A stretch of 64,000 bases of DNA, from the NCBI RefSeq assembly GCF_003324525.1, contig NZ_QGDC01000002.1, positions 248,001 through 312,000 of the forward strand, read 5' to 3'. Below, one piece after another: positions 7,927 through 16,305 of this stretch. Source of the stretch: Mucilaginibacter hurinus (lineage in GTDB: Bacteria; Bacteroidota; Bacteroidia; Sphingobacteriales; Sphingobacteriaceae). The position numbers and the translations under genes were made by a program. The notes beneath the pieces are model-generated. The model had not been told where the DNA came from. It made no database searches and was given only the letters and a program-made list of their open reading frames with translations. Within the stretch, counting starts at the first letter, position 1. Every line of letters begins with the position of its first letter.

Positions 7927-8511
7927 TCAACGCCGGGTTAAACGCGCAACATATTTACCTATTATATCAAACTCTAAGTTTACTACTGTACCCTCGCGCA
8001 CTTCATGCAAATTGGTATGCTCATAAGTATACGGTATAATTGCTACTGAAAAACTGCTGTCTTTTGAGTTAACTACTGTAAGACTAATGCCGTTTACGCA
8101 TACAGACCCTTTCTCTACCGTTACATTCCCATACGCAGGGTTGTAATCAAACGTGTATTCCCAGCTGCCGTTAAGTGATTTAAAATGAGTACAAACAGCT
8201 GTTTGGTCAACATGGCCCTGCACAATGTGTCCATCAAGCCGTGCATTAAGTTGCATGCAGCGCTCCAGATTGACTGCATCCCCTATCTTAAGCAGGCCGA
8301 TGTTTGTTTTGTTAAGCGTTTCTGCAATAGCAGTTACAGTATGCACACCATTGGCAACGGCAATAACGGTAAGGCAAACACCGTTATGCGATACAGATTG
8401 ATCTATTTTTAATTCAGCAGCTATAGAAGATGCAATAGTAATATGCAGGTTATCCTGCTCGCGCTGCAGGTTAGTCACCCTGCCCAAAGTTTCAATAATA
8501 CCGGTGAACAT
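7927..8511 (-). CDS. ribE: riboflavin synthase, alpha chain
   Basis: This is a 194-residue enzyme that converts two molecules of 6,7-dimethyl-8-ribityllumazine into riboflavin plus a pyrimidine. It begins with the family's hallmark MFTGIIE and contains two internally repeated lumazine-binding barrels: SVSHNGVCLTV at about 39-49, and VEKGSVCVNGISLTVV in the second half. The length is close to the usual 200. The start codon is fixed by the conserved N-terminus, and the -7 box sits only 4 nt upstream, so the mRNA appears leaderless. No other rib genes are nearby. Confidence 0.95.
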   Translation of the reverse strand: MFTGIIETLGRVTNLQREQDNLHITIASSIAAELKIDQSVSHNGVCLTVIAVANGVHTVTAIAETLNKTNIGLLKIGDAVNLERCMQLNARLDGHIVQGHVDQTAVCTHFKSLNGSWEYTFDYNPAYGNVTVEKGSVCVNGISLTVVNSKDSSFSVAIIPYTYEHTNLHEVREGTVVNLEFDIIGKYVARLTRR

Positions 8512-8515
8512 AGAG

Positions 8516-8523
8516 CAAAGTTA
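8516..8523 (-). promoter_or_regulatory. -7 promoter element of ribE
   Basis: The minus strand reads TAACTTTG, an exact TAnnTTTG match, 4 nt before the ATG. Confidence 0.55.
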
Positions 8524-8612
8524 CTGAATTTTCAGCTATAGCGTGGGTTACCACGGCCTTCGTCACGAACAAACAAGCGTAACTGCTGTTAATGATTGAC
8601 ATTTATATGATT

Positions 8613-9077
8613 ATGCCAAAACAAAGCGCAGGAATATTATTATACAAGTTCGACAACAACCAGCCGCTTGTTTTCCTGGTACATCCCGGTGGCCCCTTTT
8701 GGAGAAATAAGAATGAGGGCGCATGGTCTGTACCTAAGGGTGAGTTTACAGAAGATGAAAACATATTGCAAGCCGCGAGGCGGGAATTTGAAGAAGAAAC
8801 CGGCCAAAAAATCACCGGGGATTTTGTTCAGCTTGATCCTGTACGACAAAAAAGCGGCAAACTTGTTTACGTATGGGCGGTTGAGGGCGATATAAATGCC
8901 GAAAAAATAATAAGCAATACGTTCGACATGGAATGGCCGCCGCGTTCCGGCAAAATGATAAACATACCCGAGGTTGACAAAGGCGGTTGGTTTGATGCAG
9001 CTACTGGCCGCAAACTCATTAACGCCGGGCAGGTACCGCTTATAGACAATTTATTGCGCTTATTGAAGATTAACTGA
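8613..9077 (+). CDS. NUDIX hydrolase
   Basis: This is a 154-residue protein starting MPKQSAGILLY, the form common in this subfamily; an ATG seven codons earlier is also in frame. The complete NUDIX box (G-x5-E-x7-REFEEETG) is visible around GEFTEDENILQAARREFEEETG at about residues 44-65, so it should bind a divalent metal and cleave a nucleoside-diphosphate-linked substrate. WSVPKG just before the box is typical of the diadenosine-polyphosphate/RppH-like group. The substrate cannot be told from sequence. It stands alone, convergent with accC. Confidence 0.88.
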   Translation: MPKQSAGILLYKFDNNQPLVFLVHPGGPFWRNKNEGAWSVPKGEFTEDENILQAARREFEEETGQKITGDFVQLDPVRQKSGKLVYVWAVEGDINAEKIISNTFDMEWPPRSGKMINIPEVDKGGWFDAATGRKLINAGQVPLIDNLLRLLKIN

Positions 9078-9112
9078 GCCGCCCCGAACTGTTATGGGCA
9101 ACCCTTATTTCA

Positions 9113-10597
9113 TCAAAATACTTTGCGGTTTTTTACCCAGTTAACTGTTTCACTCATTAATTCATGCCTGGCATCAGTTTGCTTGGCGCTACTTAACAGT
9201 TTTTCAAATATCACTGAAGCAACTATAGCTTCCTGTTCGTTTGTGTCCGCAGCAGTGTTTGGGTCGAAATATTTCTTTACAAAGTGAGTATCAAAGTGTC
9301 CGGATGAGAATGCTTCATGCTCCATTACAAACCGGCCGAAGCCCAGGGTAGTTGTAATACCCGTGATATGGTACTCATCTATCGCCCGTTTCATTCGTTC
9401 TATTGCTTCCGTCCTGTCTTTACCATATGTTATCAGTTTGGCAATCATGGGGTCGTAATAAATAGGTATTTCCATACCCTGCTCAAACCCGTCGTCTACA
9501 CGTACTCCCGGTCCTTTAGGCGTAATGTATGTTTGCAGGGTGCCAATATCCGGCAGAAAGTTGTTTGCCGGATCTTCGGCGTACACGCGCAACTCCATAG
9601 CATGTCCCCTGATGCTAAGGTCTTCCTGACTGAAGCTAATTGCCTCTCCCCTCGCAATCTTTATCTGCTCTTTTACAAGATCAATACCGGTTATAGCCTC
9701 GGTAACAGGGTGCTCCACCTGCAGGCGGGTGTTCATCTCTAAAAAGTAAAAATCAAGTTTTTCGTCCAGGATGAACTCCACTGTGCCGGCGCCGGTATAA
9801 TTTACCGAGCGGGCTACATCTACCGCGCACTTGCCCATACGCTCTCGTATTTCGGGGGTTAATACCGCTGACGGCGCCTCTTCTATCACTTTCTGATGAC
9901 GGCGTTGTACAGAACAATCCCGTTCAAACAAATGCAGTATATTGCCGTGCGAATCACCTAACACCTGGATTTCAATGTGCCGTGGCGATGATACATAACG
10001 CTCAATAAAAACCGAACCATCCCCGAAAGCCGAGGTAGCTTCAGAAACAGCCAGTTGCATCTGCTCCTCGAACTCATCTTCACCAGTTACAATACGCATC
10101 CCTTTGCCTCCACCGCCGGCAGCTGCTTTTATCAGTATCGGAAACCCTACCTCTATAGCGCGAAGCTTTGCCTCGGCTACATCAGTAATAGCTTCTTCAG
10201 TACCGGGCACCATGGGTATATTGTACTTTAAAGCGGCAGCTTTTGCAGATAACTTATTCCCCATGATTTCCATTGCCTCTGGCGACGGTCCGATAAGTAT
10301 GAGCCCGGCCTGGCGTACCATGCGCGCAAATGCCGCATTTTCTGATAAGAAACCATAACCCGGGTGTATCCCCTCGGCACCGGTTATGCGGCAGGCCTCA
10401 ATGATTTTCTCGCCAACAAGATATGACTGACTGGCCGGAGGTTCGCCAATATATATAGCTTCATCGGCGTATCTTACATGCAGTGCATCACGGTCGGCCG
10501 ATGAGTAAACTGCTACCGTTTTAATGCCCATCTCACGTGCCGAACGCATTACACGCAGTGCTATCTCGCCACGATTGGCTATCAGTATCTTTTGCAT
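9113..10597 (-). CDS. accC: biotin carboxylase subunit of an acyl-CoA carboxylase
   Basis: This 494-residue ATP-grasp enzyme carboxylates the biotin of a carrier protein using ATP and bicarbonate. Clear marks are the N-terminal KILIANRGEIALRVMR, the Gly-rich ATP loop GGGGKGM at 161-167, the catalytic region EMNTRLQVEHPVTE near 290, and a C-terminal biotin-carboxylase domain. It is about 45 residues longer than the usual AccC and is not next to a biotin carrier gene. It could therefore belong to acetyl-CoA carboxylase or to a propionyl-CoA type complex. The -7 box is 5 nt from the ATG. Confidence 0.9.
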   Translation of the reverse strand: MQKILIANRGEIALRVMRSAREMGIKTVAVYSSADRDALHVRYADEAIYIGEPPASQSYLVGEKIIEACRITGAEGIHPGYGFLSENAAFARMVRQAGLILIGPSPEAMEIMGNKLSAKAAALKYNIPMVPGTEEAITDVAEAKLRAIEVGFPILIKAAAGGGGKGMRIVTGEDEFEEQMQLAVSEATSAFGDGSVFIERYVSSPRHIEIQVLGDSHGNILHLFERDCSVQRRHQKVIEEAPSAVLTPEIRERMGKCAVDVARSVNYTGAGTVEFILDEKLDFYFLEMNTRLQVEHPVTEAITGIDLVKEQIKIARGEAISFSQEDLSIRGHAMELRVYAEDPANNFLPDIGTLQTYITPKGPGVRVDDGFEQGMEIPIYYDPMIAKLITYGKDRTEAIERMKRAIDEYHITGITTTLGFGRFVMEHEAFSSGHFDTHFVKKYFDPNTAADTNEQEAIVASVIFEKLLSSAKQTDARHELMSETVNWVKNRKVF

Positions 10598-10602
10598 AAC
10601 AA

Positions 10603-10610
10603 CAAATGTA
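10603..10610 (-). promoter_or_regulatory. -7 promoter element of accC
   Basis: The minus strand reads TACATTTG, an exact match, 5 nt before an ATG fixed by conservation (MQKILIANRGE). Confidence 0.55.
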
Positions 10611-10776
10611 AAATATTTGATGAACTATGTACTAACAGGCATACAGTTTGGCGTTTGAAAATTAAGCAGCACGCACGCTTTAAACTCCCCCGCAAGTTTA
10701 TTTGACTGTAAATTAGGTCATTGGCATTATATTTATCTGATATATAAGTCTAATCAATTACAATAAACACAAAGCC

Positions 10777-11253
10777 ATGAGCGCCAAATCAACAGGACCT
10801 GTAGAAAATAAGGGATTCTTTGAAAAAGTAAAAGAAACCATTAACGAAATCTGGAATGGAACCAAGGACCAGGCAGACGATTTAAAAGATACTGCTGCGG
10901 ATAAACTGGAAGACCTTAAAGAAAGAGCTGAAGAGAACTTTGATAACCTTAAAAAAAAGGTTGCCATTAAAAGAACCGCTAATACTAAAACTGCAGCTAC
11001 CCTTAAAAAGACCATTACCAAAAAAATACCTGCTGTTAAATCAGGGGTTAATGAAAAAACCGCAGATGCAACAGATAGGGTAAATTCCAAAGCTGCAAAT
11101 GTAAAAACAGCTGCCGGTAAACTGGCTAAGAAAGCGGACGAAAAAGGTAAAAGTATTACAGCAGATGCGAAGGCTAAAACCACAGCGACCAAACGCACAA
11201 CAAAGAGCACTGCAAACAGCGGCAGGTCAAAAGCAGGCGATACTAAAAAGTAG
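10777..11253 (+). CDS. Lys/Ala-rich low-complexity protein, histone H1- or LEA-like
   Basis: This is a 158-residue hydrophilic protein without signal peptide, Cys or membrane segments. Residues 10-60 form an acidic/basic amphipathic helix (KDQADDLKDTAADKLEDLKE) of the type seen in YtxH/CsbD/LEA stress proteins. From about 65 to the end it is a basic Lys/Ala/Thr tail with repeated KTAA, KKA and AKTTA units, like histone H1 C-termini. It may be a stress or nucleoid-associated protein; nothing else identifies it. TATATTTA upstream (around 10728) is a near match to the -7 box. Confidence 0.55.
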   Translation: MSAKSTGPVENKGFFEKVKETINEIWNGTKDQADDLKDTAADKLEDLKERAEENFDNLKKKVAIKRTANTKTAATLKKTITKKIPAVKSGVNEKTADATDRVNSKAANVKTAAGKLAKKADEKGKSITADAKAKTTATKRTTKSTANSGRSKAGDTKK

Positions 11254-11572
11254 TTATTGAAAAACGCTTGATTGCGTTTATACAACTGCAATGGTGGAAT
11301 ATTACCGTACTTAGTAGGCTTCGTAACAGGTTTTAAGCACGAAGCTTATATGCGTAACATAATCGTTGACCTGCTTTATCCGGCCGCAACAGTAAACTAT
11401 CCTGATGGTATCTTTGCAAGAGGCGTGAAAGCACTTGCATATCATAATACGCAGACACAGGACAAGTGAAGGGTTGCATCAATTGTAAAATTTTGTTAAA
11501 AAACAGATTAAAAGTTGGGCTTTGTAGTACGGTTGCTTAATTTAGCCAGTATCCATATTTCAAACCGAGTTA
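11254..11572. other. 319-nt region with no convincing gene
   Basis: A weak hairpin (AAACGC/GCGTTT, 11262-11279) without a T-tract follows the Lys-rich gene. A 65-codon frame from a TTG is present but looks accidental. No other structure is seen. Confidence 0.5.
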
Positions 11573-14299
11573 ATGAAGTTAAGCACATCCCTGTTTTTAT
11601 CATATATACTGTTATCATTTTGTTCGCCCGTGTTTGCACAGCGCGATAGCATATCACTGAATACTATAGTTGAAAAAGCAAATCAGCTAACACAAAGTCA
11701 CCCTATAGAAAAAGTTTATCTCCACTTAGATAAGCCATATTACGCCACTGGTGACACTATTTGGTATAAAGCCTATCTTACCTTCGGGCTGCACCAGCCA
11801 TCAGAACTTAGTAAGATAGTTTATGTAGATATTATAAACAGCCGTGATCAGCTTATCGCGTCGCAGATGCTTTCTGTTAAAGAGGGAACAGCTATAGGAT
11901 CGATAGCGTTAACGCAGCCTCAATTTGTGCAGGACAGTTACCACATACGGGCCTACACAAAATGGATGATGAATTTTGACAAAGCCTATTATTTTAATAA
12001 AACTGTAGTAGTAGGTAATGCTATTAATAAGCCTGTTAACACCGCTATAATTTTAAAACGTACAGCTAACTCCAATAACGCCGGTGTAAACACCATCATA
12101 ACTTACAAAGATTCGGACGGCAATCCACTGGCTGATAAAAAAGTACAGTGGACAATAACAGATAATGGCGAGGACCTTGCAAAGGGAAAGGCAAGCACAG
12201 ATGCGCAGGGAAAGCTTTTTATCAATTTTCCTAATACAGCGTCGACCGACCTATCATCAGCCGTGTTAAATACAGTGCTGGATGCTGGTAACCATAAGGA
12301 ATACAGCAACTCGTATCCATTAAAGTCTGTAGCGCTTCCAACCGACGTACAGTTTTTCCCTGAGGGTGGTAATTTTATTAACGGGCTTCGGTCAAAAATT
12401 GCGGTAAAGGCGGTACAGCCAAACGGATTGGGAATTGATTTTACCGCTGTAATAAGTGACAATACCGGTGCAACGGTAACTACCTGCAACAGCCAGCACC
12501 GCGGCATGGGCTTGTTCGTACTTACGCCCGAAGCGGGTAAGACTTACAAGGCTGAAGTTAATTTTAAAGATGGCACAAAGGACATTTATGAACTGCCTGT
12601 AGCACAAACAAGCGGGATTATAATTACTGCCGGTACTCCTGATACAGCAAACGTGTACATAAAAATCGCTGCTAACGAAAGTTACCTGAAAAGCCATTTA
12701 AATAAAACCTACTACCTTGTAGCTAAAACCGGCCAGGTAATTTGTTACGCGGCTAAGATTAAACTTACCAATCCGGACTTTTCTGCCGCTATACCGGCCA
12801 ACAAGTTTCCAACCGGTATTGCCCAACTTACGCTAATGACATCTTTTGGGCAGCCGCTCAGTGAAAGGCTGGTATTTATTAACCGGCCCGATAAGTTGAA
12901 CCTGTCAGTAATCACAGATAAAAAGGTATACTCAAACAGGAAAAAAGTTACCATGAGTGTGAATGCCAAGAACGCGGTAGCCGGTGTGAGCGATCTTTCT
13001 GTGGCAGTTATTAACGAGACCAAGGTTCCGGTTGACGAAGATGCCGAAACTACTATACTAAGCAATATGTTGCTTACCTCTGATATAAAGGGCTATGTAG
13101 AAAGCCCTAATTATTACTTTAAAGGAAGCAGCGACAAAACTGCATCAGATCTTGACCTCTTAATGCTTACCCAAGGATACCGGCGGTTTACTTACACCGA
13201 GATGTTAAAAAACAAAATTCCGCAAGTAAATTATTTCCCTGAACAAGGAATTGAACTTAGTGGTATACTGCGTACCAGTAATGGTTTACCCGTTAAAGGT
13301 GGCACGGTAACCCTGCAAATTCCGTCAAAATATTACACTACACGCGCAACCACTGATGCTGAAGGAAGATTTAGGTTTCCGGGATTGGTGTTTGCTGATT
13401 CCGCAAAAATTGTAATCAGTGCCAAAGGTAACTATAACGCCAAGAATATGATGGTGACTGTGGATGGAAGCAGTTACCCCGCTATGTTCCCCAATCCGGA
13501 TGAACCAGACGAACAGTTAAACATTGATACCAAATTAAGTGATTACCTGGTAAACAGCAAAAAGATATATGAAAGCTCCCGCCAGTTACAGGAGGTAGTT
13601 ATTAAGGCGAAAGCAATTACTAAACCCGGCCCGAGCTACCGGGACCATTCCGCTTTAACCGGTCTGTCAATGCCTGACCATCAAATATCGGGTGACAGAT
13701 TTAAAGGATGTAATATTATGCTGCAGTGCTTACAAGGCACGCTACCTGGTGTAACCTACGATGCAAATACCGCCCAGTTTTACCTAAGCCGTAGTTTTAA
13801 TTCAGGCGGAAGAATCCCTATGGCTTTATATGTAAGCGGTATGCCGGTAGACGTTGGTTATCTTAATAGTTTAAATTCAGCTGATTTAGCTTCCATAGAA
13901 GTTTTTACCAGGGATGAACTCGGCATGGTAAACCGCGCTGGTCAAACAAACGGCGTGTTGGCCATAAACATGAAGGTTGCGCCAAAGGGCACTAAAGTTA
14001 GCTTACAGGATTTGGAGGAGCTTATACCGCAGGCGCATACGGCTAAAATAACACCTATGGGCTATACCATTCCAAAAACATTTTATTCGCCAAAATACAC
14101 ACCCACCGGCAACGGCGGGGCTTTTGGTCCTGATCTGCGCACTACTATTTACTGGAACCCGCGGGTTAATACTGAGGCAGGAAAAGCCACATTCGATTTC
14201 TTTACTGCCGACGGCAAAGGAAGTTACAGAACCGTTGTAGAAGGCATAGACAAGGATGGCCGTATCGGACGTGTTGTATATCGCTTCAAAGTGGAATAG
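11573..14299 (+). CDS. secreted MG2/carboxypeptidase-regulatory protein with a TonB-plug-like C-terminus
   Basis: This is a 908-residue protein with a signal peptide ending near FCSPVFAQ (about 23). Residues 45-150 resemble a macroglobulin MG2 domain (VYLHLDKPYYATGDTIWYKAY). More Ig-like domains follow, then a carboxypeptidase-regulatory-like domain around 560-620. A final segment resembles a TonB receptor plug (ALYVSGMPVDVG, LASIEVFTRDELG). No beta-barrel follows the plug-like part. This architecture is common in Bacteroidota and of unknown function; it is probably an envelope protein linked to outer-membrane traffic. It is not clustered with a SusC/SusD pair. Confidence 0.65.
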   Translation: MKLSTSLFLSYILLSFCSPVFAQRDSISLNTIVEKANQLTQSHPIEKVYLHLDKPYYATGDTIWYKAYLTFGLHQPSELSKIVYVDIINSRDQLIASQMLSVKEGTAIGSIALTQPQFVQDSYHIRAYTKWMMNFDKAYYFNKTVVVGNAINKPVNTAIILKRTANSNNAGVNTIITYKDSDGNPLADKKVQWTITDNGEDLAKGKASTDAQGKLFINFPNTASTDLSSAVLNTVLDAGNHKEYSNSYPLKSVALPTDVQFFPEGGNFINGLRSKIAVKAVQPNGLGIDFTAVISDNTGATVTTCNSQHRGMGLFVLTPEAGKTYKAEVNFKDGTKDIYELPVAQTSGIIITAGTPDTANVYIKIAANESYLKSHLNKTYYLVAKTGQVICYAAKIKLTNPDFSAAIPANKFPTGIAQLTLMTSFGQPLSERLVFINRPDKLNLSVITDKKVYSNRKKVTMSVNAKNAVAGVSDLSVAVINETKVPVDEDAETTILSNMLLTSDIKGYVESPNYYFKGSSDKTASDLDLLMLTQGYRRFTYTEMLKNKIPQVNYFPEQGIELSGILRTSNGLPVKGGTVTLQIPSKYYTTRATTDAEGRFRFPGLVFADSAKIVISAKGNYNAKNMMVTVDGSSYPAMFPNPDEPDEQLNIDTKLSDYLVNSKKIYESSRQLQEVVIKAKAITKPGPSYRDHSALTGLSMPDHQISGDRFKGCNIMLQCLQGTLPGVTYDANTAQFYLSRSFNSGGRIPMALYVSGMPVDVGYLNSLNSADLASIEVFTRDELGMVNRAGQTNGVLAINMKVAPKGTKVSLQDLEELIPQAHTAKITPMGYTIPKTFYSPKYTPTGNGGAFGPDLRTTIYWNPRVNTEAGKATFDFFTADGKGSYRTVVEGIDKDGRIGRVVYRFKVE

Positions 14300-14356
14300 C
14301 AAAGAACATAGTTATGCCAAAGCGGCTCGTCCTGGTATGAAACCCACAGAAACAAT

Positions 14357-14381
14357 GAAGACGGTTTATACAACCGCCTTC
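14357..14381. terminator. bidirectional terminator between convergent genes
   Basis: GAAGACGGTT (14357-14366) pairs with AACCGCCTTC (14372-14381), with one mismatch. Flanks on both strands are moderately T-rich, and the site lies between two converging stop codons. Confidence 0.5.
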
Positions 14382-14392
14382 GTTATTCTTTA

Positions 14393-15082
14393 TCAAGCTC
14401 CAAACTTGTAACCAACTCCCTTTACCGTCGACACCACATCGTCGCCAAGCTTTTCACGCAGTTTGCGTATGTGTACGTCGATAGTTCGGTTGGTAACCAC
14501 TACCGAGTCTTCCCAGATATTTTTTAATATTACCTCGCGCGTGTATACTTTGCCGGGTTTTGAAGCAAGCAGGTACAACAGTTCAAATTCTTTTTTTGCC
14601 AATACGGTACGCTCGCCGTTATTGTAAACAAGATATGCCTCGCGGTCTATCACGAGATTGCCGATTTCAAGCTTGTTATCAACAACTTCCTCAGCCTGTG
14701 TATTACGACGCAATATGGCATTGATGCGGCTTACCAGCGCACGCGGTTTTATAGGTTTGGCTATGTAATCATCTGCCCCCACGTTAAACCCGGCAATCTC
14801 CGAATACTCTTCACTGCGCGCTGTTAAAAAAACCATAAAGGTGTTTTTAAACTCGGGCATGGTACGTAAAATCCGGCAGGCTTCAATGCCGTCCATTTTC
14901 GGCATCATGATATCCAAAACTATCAGATCGGGTAATGACCTTTTTGCTTCAGTAACGGCTTCCTGCCCATTATGAGCAAGAAAAACCTGGTACCCTTCTT
15001 TTTTTAAATTATATTCTATTAGCTCCAGAATATCCGGCTCGTCATCAACTATTAGTATCTTTTGTTTTGCAGTGTTACTCAT
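14393..15082 (-). CDS. OmpR/PhoB-family response regulator
   Basis: This 229-residue two-domain regulator has a receiver domain with phospho-acceptor D57 in LIVLDIMMPKMDG, acidic pocket DDE (13-15), T87 and K109. A winged-helix DNA-binding domain at about 130-229 contains TVLAKKEFELLYLLASKPGKV and RTIDVHIRKLREKLG. It is a PhoB-like transcription factor. No histidine kinase gene is adjacent on either side, so its partner is elsewhere or downstream coupling is lost. The signal is unknown. Confidence 0.92.
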   Translation of the reverse strand: MSNTAKQKILIVDDEPDILELIEYNLKKEGYQVFLAHNGQEAVTEAKRSLPDLIVLDIMMPKMDGIEACRILRTMPEFKNTFMVFLTARSEEYSEIAGFNVGADDYIAKPIKPRALVSRINAILRRNTQAEEVVDNKLEIGNLVIDREAYLVYNNGERTVLAKKEFELLYLLASKPGKVYTREVILKNIWEDSVVVTNRTIDVHIRKLREKLGDDVVSTVKGVGYKFGA

Positions 15083-15180
15083 TACACATTTATTTTGGTA
15101 TAAAAGTATACGCTTAGTTATACTAAATAGTTAAGGGTGTATTAACAAATTGTTAAGTATCACATTAACTTAACATGATA

Positions 15181-16305
15181 TTAAGGCTTGTTAAAAGTCT
15201 TCTTTAAAAATTCTTCAAGTTGATTGCCAGTTATATTTTTTGCAATGATAACGCCTTGGGGATCAATAATGAAGTTGGATGGGATAGCACTTATCTGGTA
15301 CATACGCTCCACAGGTCCATCAAAACCCTGCAAACTCGATGCATGCGCCCAGGTTAATCCATCGGCTTTTACCGCCTCTTCCCATTTTGCTTTGTCATTA
15401 TCAAGTGATACGCCCAAAATATTGAGCCCCTTTGATTTATAAAGTTTGTATTGCTTAACTATGTTAGGATTTTCCATGCGGCATGGCCGGCACCACGACG
15501 CCCAGAAATCGATCATCACATATTTGCCTTTATAGCCAGACAAACTGATGTTTTTACCATCAATTCCTGGCAGTGTAAAGTCCTGAGCTTTCTGGCCTAC
15601 CGAAACCGGTTTTAAAGCCATCATTTGCTTAACAAAGCGCTGAACCATTGGATTATCAGCGAATTTATCCTTTATATTATCTGCATAACTAACTAACTCA
15701 GCCTCGTTTTGACGAGGGTCGATAGATGACGCTGCAAAAAAAGCTGCCAGCGAATTCTTGTTTTTGTTGATAAAACTTAAAATTCGCTTACTGTACTCAG
15801 TGGTATTTTTTTGAAATATCTCCCGGTAATGGTTTAATAGCGTGTCCGATTTATCTGTGGCCGCTCTGGCCTCATATTCGGCTACGAGGCTGGTATTTTT
15901 TGTTCCGAAAGTTTTGTTAAGCTCGTTAAACTCTTTTAATTCAGCCTCTTCATGCGAGCCTTTAACGGTAAAATCACTTTTGTCCGGGGCAATTGTGGTA
16001 GCAAATTCAATGTTGTCCCCGTCTTTAGCAATAATGTCATAAGTATTTTCGCCGATTTTCAGCCTGAAAAGGTTAGCATAAGCTGAAGCGCCTTCCAATT
16101 TGAATTTCCCGGAGGCATCAATGTCGGCCGTATCTACAGCAGATAAATTATTACTATCGAGCTTAAGCAATTCGGCAGTTTTAGTTTGCCCGGCATTGGC
16201 TACCTGGCCGGTTACAGTAAACCCTGAACCTTCTGTACCACTTTTACATGAAAAAATGTAAAGGCTTAAAAAGGCAATAACGGCTAAAATTAAACGGTTT
16301 CTCAT
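15181..16305 (-). CDS. TlpA-family thiol-disulfide oxidoreductase lipoprotein with DUF4369-type N-terminus
   Basis: This 374-residue protein has a lipobox (YIFSC, C20). The first 120 residues after the signal form the beta-rich DUF4369-like domain common in Bacteroidota TlpA proteins. A helical linker follows, then a thioredoxin-fold domain from about 235 with active site W-C272-R-P-C275 and the cis-Pro region AIPSNFIID. It acts in the periplasm as a disulfide reductase; the substrate is unknown. Its ATG overlaps the gatB stop (ATGA), so it is translationally coupled to gatB, an odd partnership that may only share a promoter. Confidence 0.9.
   Translation of the reverse strand: MRNRLILAVIAFLSLYIFSCKSGTEGSGFTVTGQVANAGQTKTAELLKLDSNNLSAVDTADIDASGKFKLEGASAYANLFRLKIGENTYDIIAKDGDNIEFATTIAPDKSDFTVKGSHEEAELKEFNELNKTFGTKNTSLVAEYEARAATDKSDTLLNHYREIFQKNTTEYSKRILSFINKNKNSLAAFFAASSIDPRQNEAELVSYADNIKDKFADNPMVQRFVKQMMALKPVSVGQKAQDFTLPGIDGKNISLSGYKGKYVMIDFWASWCRPCRMENPNIVKQYKLYKSKGLNILGVSLDNDKAKWEEAVKADGLTWAHASSLQGFDGPVERMYQISAIPSNFIIDPQGVIIAKNITGNQLEEFLKKTFNKP

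Noticed and set aside
10758..11291. A 177-codon hydrophobic frame antisense to the Lys/Ala-rich gene.
   Set aside because: It is the mirror of the Lys/Ala codon pattern on the other strand; no start context or family.
11272..11469. A 65-codon open frame starting from TTG.
   Set aside because: No conserved motif, no signal peptide, no good promoter, and unusual composition; most likely accidental.
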